Positions 60,790 to 64,000 of a stretch of DNA of 64,000 nucleotides are shown piece by piece (the first letter of the stretch is position 1; each line of letters starts with the position of its first letter). The notes beneath the pieces were generated by a model. That model was not told the origin of the DNA. It did not search any database and saw only the letters and a list, made by a program, of their open reading frames with translations. The stretch is from positions 806,001 to 870,000 of the forward strand of contig NZ_JAOYFC010000002.1 in NCBI RefSeq assembly GCF_025802015.1. The letters run 5' to 3'. Source of the DNA: Falsihalocynthiibacter halioticoli. GTDB lineage: Bacteria > Pseudomonadota > Alphaproteobacteria > Rhodobacterales > Rhodobacteraceae. The position numbers and the translations under genes are program-made.

Positions 60790-63042
60790 ATGGCCGACAG
60801 CACAGAAAGCGAAAGCCGGAAGCTCCTCGGGCGGCTCAGAGAGGCGTTGGCCGAAGATAGCGAAGGTCAGGAGCGCCTTGATCACATCACCCATCTGATC
60901 GCAGATTCGATGGCGACAGAGGTGTGTTCAATCTACCTCTTCCGTGATGACGAGACGCTAGAACTCTGCGCAACCGAAGGGCTGAAAGCTGAAGCGGTTC
61001 ACCAAACGCGTATGCGACTTGGCGAAGGCCTCGTTGGTCGCGTGGCCAAGAGCGGCTCAGTTGTGAACTCTGCTGATGCGCCAAAAGAGCGTGGCTTCCG
61101 CTATATGCCGGAAACCGGCGAGGAAATATACAGCAGTTTCCTTGGTGTCCCGATTCAGCGGCTTGGCGATGCGCTTGGGGTTCTTGTTGTTCAGTCCAGA
61201 ACCGCCCGCGAATTCTCCGAAGATGAGGTCTATGCGCTCGAGGTCGTTGCGATGGTCCTTGCTGAAATGGCAGAACTCGGTGCCTTTATAGGTGAAGGGG
61301 CCGCTCTGTCTGCGCGTCATCAACACCCGGTTATGATACGCGGCGGCGTCGGACAAGAAGGGACAGCCGAAGGGCATGTCTTTCTCCACGAACCACGCGT
61401 CGTTGTAACGAACCCGATCGCTGATGACCCTCACGCAGAGCGCGAACGTTTGCACGAAGCCGTTGATACATTGCGAATGTCTGTCGATGAGATGCTCGCA
61501 GGCGCGATGACGGGCGACACCGAGCAGGTAAAGGTTCTGGAAGCCTATCGCATGTTTGCCAATTCCAAGGGCTGGATGCGGCGCATGGAAGAAGACATTG
61601 CGCGCGGCCTTTCGGCAGAGGCCGCGGTCGAAAAAGAACAAAGCAAAGCGCGCGCGCGCATGAGTCAGGTGCCGGACGCCTATTTGCGCGAACGGCTCCA
61701 TGATTTGGATGATCTTTCCAACCGTCTTCTGCGTATTTTGACCGGTCAGGGTAAAGACACTGGCGCCGAGATGCCCAGTGATCCCGTATTGGTCGCGCGC
61801 AACATAGGCCCCGGAGAGTTGCTCGAATATGGCCGCAGCCTCAAAGGTATAATCCTTGAAGAAGGGTCAGTCGGGAGCCATGCAGCGATTGTCGCTCGTG
61901 CGCTCGCAATACCTCTTGTTATCAACGCCGATCGGATTATCACCGAAGCCCTTAACGGTGATCACGTGCTCGTGGATGGCGAACAGGGCATCGTCCATCT
62001 TCGCCCCGAAGACAGCATTAAAACTGCTTTCCGCGACAAGATCGCAATGCAGACCACCGCTGCCGAGAAGTATTCCTCGATCCGCGAATTGCCTGCAATT
62101 ACAAAAGACGGAACAGAGATCAGGCTTTCGATGAATGCCGGTTTGATGGCCGATTTGCCGTCGTTGGAATCATCCGGCGCAAACGGCGTTGGACTGTTTC
62201 GCACAGAGCTTCAGTTCCTGATCCGCAACCAAATGCCGAAACGCGGCGAATTGGTTGCCCTGTATCAGCGCGTTCTTGCGGCCGCTGACGGACAGAAAGT
62301 TGTTTTCCGCACGCTGGATATCGGCTCAGATAAGGTTCTGCCCTACATGAAGCCTCAAGAAGAGCCGAACCCAGCTATGGGCTGGCGCGCCATACGCCTC
62401 GGCCTCGACAAGCCGGGCGTTATGCGCATGCAGCTTCAGGCCTTTATCCGCGCCTGTGCTGGACGGCCATTGTCTGTGATGTTTCCCTTCGTGGCTCAGT
62501 TCGATGAATATCGTGTCGCGCGGGCGCTGTTGGAGAAAGAGCTCGAGAACGAAGCCCGCCTCGGTCACATCTTGCCCGAAAGCGTTGAAATTGGAGCAAT
62601 GTTAGAGACCCCATCTCTCGCTTATGCCCCCACGCAATTCTTCGAGAGTTGTGATTTCATTTCGATTGGCGGTAACGACCTTAAACAATTTTTCTTTGCT
62701 GCAGACCGAGAAAACGAGCGCGTTCGCAAGCGATATGATTCACTAAATGTCAGTTTCCTGAGTTTTATTGAGCAAATTGTAGAACGCTGCGAGTCCACAA
62801 ATACACCTGTGTCTTTCTGCGGCGAGGACGCTGGGCGCCCTCTCGAAGCACTTTGCTTTGCCGCGATGGGGCTGCGCACTCTCTCTATGCGGCCAGCATC
62901 AATCGGGCCAATCAAAAGCATGCTTAGAAGCATAAACCTTGCCGAAGCCAAGTCTGTGATTGATGAGGCGCGCAACAGCGGCACCCAGTCCGTGCGTCCC
63001 GCGATCGAAGAGTGGCTGCGCGAGCGCGTTGGCGCTGACTAA
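60790..63042 (+). CDS. ptsP: Phosphoenolpyruvate-protein phosphotransferase PtsP (EI-Ntr)
   Basis: First component of the nitrogen-related phosphorelay PTS-Ntr, passing phosphate from PEP to NPr. Length 750 aa. An N-terminal GAF domain (about 15-160) is followed by the EI N-domain and the phosphorylated His364 in GSVGSHAAIVARALAIPLV. A TIM barrel follows, with GLFRTELQFL, FRTLDIGSDK, SIGGNDLKQFF and the CGEDAGRP cysteine. The GAF domain may bind glutamine, as known for this class. ptsP follows lysC closely, a typical alphaproteobacterial pairing. Confidence 0.95.
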   Translation: MADSTESESRKLLGRLREALAEDSEGQERLDHITHLIADSMATEVCSIYLFRDDETLELCATEGLKAEAVHQTRMRLGEGLVGRVAKSGSVVNSADAPKERGFRYMPETGEEIYSSFLGVPIQRLGDALGVLVVQSRTAREFSEDEVYALEVVAMVLAEMAELGAFIGEGAALSARHQHPVMIRGGVGQEGTAEGHVFLHEPRVVVTNPIADDPHAERERLHEAVDTLRMSVDEMLAGAMTGDTEQVKVLEAYRMFANSKGWMRRMEEDIARGLSAEAAVEKEQSKARARMSQVPDAYLRERLHDLDDLSNRLLRILTGQGKDTGAEMPSDPVLVARNIGPGELLEYGRSLKGIILEEGSVGSHAAIVARALAIPLVINADRIITEALNGDHVLVDGEQGIVHLRPEDSIKTAFRDKIAMQTTAAEKYSSIRELPAITKDGTEIRLSMNAGLMADLPSLESSGANGVGLFRTELQFLIRNQMPKRGELVALYQRVLAAADGQKVVFRTLDIGSDKVLPYMKPQEEPNPAMGWRAIRLGLDKPGVMRMQLQAFIRACAGRPLSVMFPFVAQFDEYRVARALLEKELENEARLGHILPESVEIGAMLETPSLAYAPTQFFESCDFISIGGNDLKQFFFAADRENERVRKRYDSLNVSFLSFIEQIVERCESTNTPVSFCGEDAGRPLEALCFAAMGLRTLSMRPASIGPIKSMLRSINLAEAKSVIDEARNSGTQSVRPAIEEWLRERVGAD

Positions 63043-63062
63043 TCAAAAGCTGAGACAAGAAA

Positions 63063-63221
63063 TTGCGATTCGTGGTTAAGGGATTTCTAGTCGCTGTTAT
63101 CGTTACAGTAGCGGCACTTGCTCTTGGCGTTGGTTGGAAATCCTCGTTTCTCCTATACATCGCAAGTGGTATCGCCATTACGTTAGCATTGGCTTTGTTA
63201 GACTTCGCGAAGTCAAAATAA
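63063..63221 (+). CDS. Small two-helix membrane protein downstream of ptsP
   Basis: My own translation gives an open frame of 52 residues beginning at TTG 63063 (in-frame TGA at 63051 blocks longer starts); a GTG at 63072 is another possible start. It has two hydrophobic helices (FLVAVIVTVAALALGVG and FLLYIASGIAITLALALL) joined by a short turn, and ends DFAKSK. A purine-rich AAGAAA precedes it. No domain is recognised. The start is uncertain and it could be noncoding. Confidence 0.5.
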   Translation: MRFVVKGFLVAVIVTVAALALGVGWKSSFLLYIASGIAITLALALLDFAKSK

Positions 63222-63399
63222 ATGTTTAAAACAAGCAACTTAAGTGCCAGTTATTGCACAGCCGCGATTATCCCTTCTTATTGAAGAATAACGCCCTTTG
63301 TACGAACATGTCTGAAAATACTTTTCCCGTTAACCGGCCAGAAACGATTATTCGGTAGCTTCGATCACAGTTAAGAATTGCGTATCAGGAGGACGCTTG

Positions 63400-63750
63400 A
63401 TGATCGGCTCTGTTGTGATGGGATTTTGTATTGGAAGCATTTCGGCAATTGTGGCTCTGGACGCCGGATTTTCGCTGTCACTCGCGCTGCTCGCCTACTC
63501 CGGGACCGGAACAATGACCTATCTGCTGCTTGCCGCGTGCATTTACTTGATTTCAAGACTACGCCGCCCTGCGAGAAACTGGCCGACCGCAACTGATACG
63601 GCTCCCAGAATTCAAACCGGCATTTTCTCTACAAGCCCTGCACATTCGTCCCAAGCGCCAGCTTGCAACGCAAGGCCAAGTACACGTTCTGGATTGGTTA
63701 ATGGCGGCATGATCACCCCATTCAGTCGGGTAAATCCAAACCGTCCATAA
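63400..63750 (+). CDS. Small membrane protein with antisense-overlapping tail
   Basis: ATG 63400 follows a perfect AGGAGG at spacing 7. The first 55 residues (MIGSVVMGFCIGSISAIVAL onward) form two hydrophobic helices. The reading frame then runs on for about 60 hydrophilic residues with low complexity, all antisense to the 3' end of the GNAT gene, giving 116 aa. That tail may be an accidental extension after loss of an earlier stop. Family members of this kind are usually much shorter. Confidence 0.6.
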   Translation: MIGSVVMGFCIGSISAIVALDAGFSLSLALLAYSGTGTMTYLLLAACIYLISRLRRPARNWPTATDTAPRIQTGIFSTSPAHSSQAPACNARPSTRSGLVNGGMITPFSRVNPNRP

Positions 63751-64000
63751 TACGGTTCGTCCCCCACAAGCATGACCCGCTCCCAGCTTTCATTTGTTGC
63801 TTTCTCAAGGCTGGAGCGGATCAGCAAGTCTCCCAAACCTTCGCCCTGCCTCGTCGGATGGACGGCAACTGGCCCCAACAACAACACAGGCTGATTATCA
63901 ACCTGCACCGGCCAAAACCTGATGGCACCAGCCAGTATGCCCTCTTCATCACGCGCAACAAGTGACAACCCTTCAACGGGCGGCACGCCGTCACGAAACC
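63612..64000 (-). CDS. GNAT family N-acetyltransferase, 5' end cut by window edge
   Basis: A partial acetyltransferase with at least 129 residues; reading past the GTG at 63986 gives FRDGVPPVEGLSLVARD, so the start lies outside the window. PVAVHPTRQGEGLGDLLIRS is the acetyl-CoA binding loop, and DEPYYGRFGFTRL the common second motif of the YhbS-type branch. The substrate is unknown. Its 3' end overlaps the convergent small membrane gene by 139 bp. Confidence 0.88.
   Translation of the reverse strand, partial: FRDGVPPVEGLSLVARDEEGILAGAIRFWPVQVDNQPVLLLGPVAVHPTRQGEGLGDLLIRSSLEKATNESWERVMLVGDEPYYGRFGFTRLNGVIMPPLTNPERVLGLALQAGAWDECAGLVEKMPV

Noticed and set aside
61057..61701. 214-codon frame antisense to ptsP
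   Set aside because: Shadow frame of ptsP with no domain features.
1..64000. CRISPR array, IS element, prophage, tRNA or rRNA
   Set aside because: No regularly spaced repeats, transposase, integrase or phage gene, cloverleaf or rRNA segment could be recognised by eye.

Overview
The window looks like chromosomal housekeeping DNA from a marine alphaproteobacterium of the Rhodobacteraceae (Roseobacter group). Pointers are the GcrA cell-cycle regulator, the paired MerR regulators beside a fadE/thiolase/fadJ operon, a malic enzyme with a fused phosphotransacetylase-like domain, a GAF-containing PtsP, and many short conserved proteins typical of that family. Genes are tightly packed, with ATGA/TGATG/TAATG overlaps. 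I see no rRNA, tRNA, insertion sequence, prophage or CRISPR array. Both window edges cut a gene.

Layout. 1-5.4 kb: periplasmic 5'-nucleotidase (3' end cut), DUF952 protein plus pyrD, then a leftward PaaI thioesterase pair with a MATE exporter. 5.5-13.2 kb: two MerR regulators and a beta-oxidation operon (long acyl-CoA dehydrogenase, 70-aa protein, GST, thiolase, cupin, FadJ). 13.2-15.4 kb: Hint-domain protein, a 513-bp gap with a direct repeat, and a membrane protein that looks like an inactive M48 peptidase. 15.4-19.9 kb: nucleoside salvage operon cdd-deoA-deoB-add-upp. 20-26.7 kb: maeB, prpE, nadK, glyA. 26.7-34.4 kb: small proteins, lepA, a copper-chaperone pair, rpmB, meaB, DUF3108. 34.4-40.4 kb: hrpB, NUDIX, PiT phosphate transporter, gnd. 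40.5-43.1 kb: argD-GNAT-argF. 43.3-49.9 kb: lone ABC-2 permease, gcrA, AsmA, rimO, tadA, rluB. 50.1-55.5 kb: the most unusual locus. 55.5-64 kb: chemoreceptor, second NUDIX, DUF1178, lysC, ptsP, two small membrane proteins and a GNAT cut by the window edge.

The candidate uncharacterised system is the six-gene rightward operon at 50108-55450. It has a 27-residue membrane microprotein, an XpaC-family membrane protein, a TelA-family protein, a DUF2927 lipoprotein, an SPFH protein with a C-terminal GYF_2 domain, and a double zinc-ribbon protein with a C-terminal membrane anchor. The last two resemble Bacillus subtilis YdjI and YdjG, which work with PspA. No PspA is present here and the XpaC/TelA pair sits in that position, so I infer a membrane-stress or membrane-organising complex. 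Other points of interest are two NUDIX paralogues with the same two altered Nudix-box positions, three GANTC (CcrM) sites within 20 bp between gcrA and a divergent permease gene, and several uncatalogued palindromes in promoter regions.
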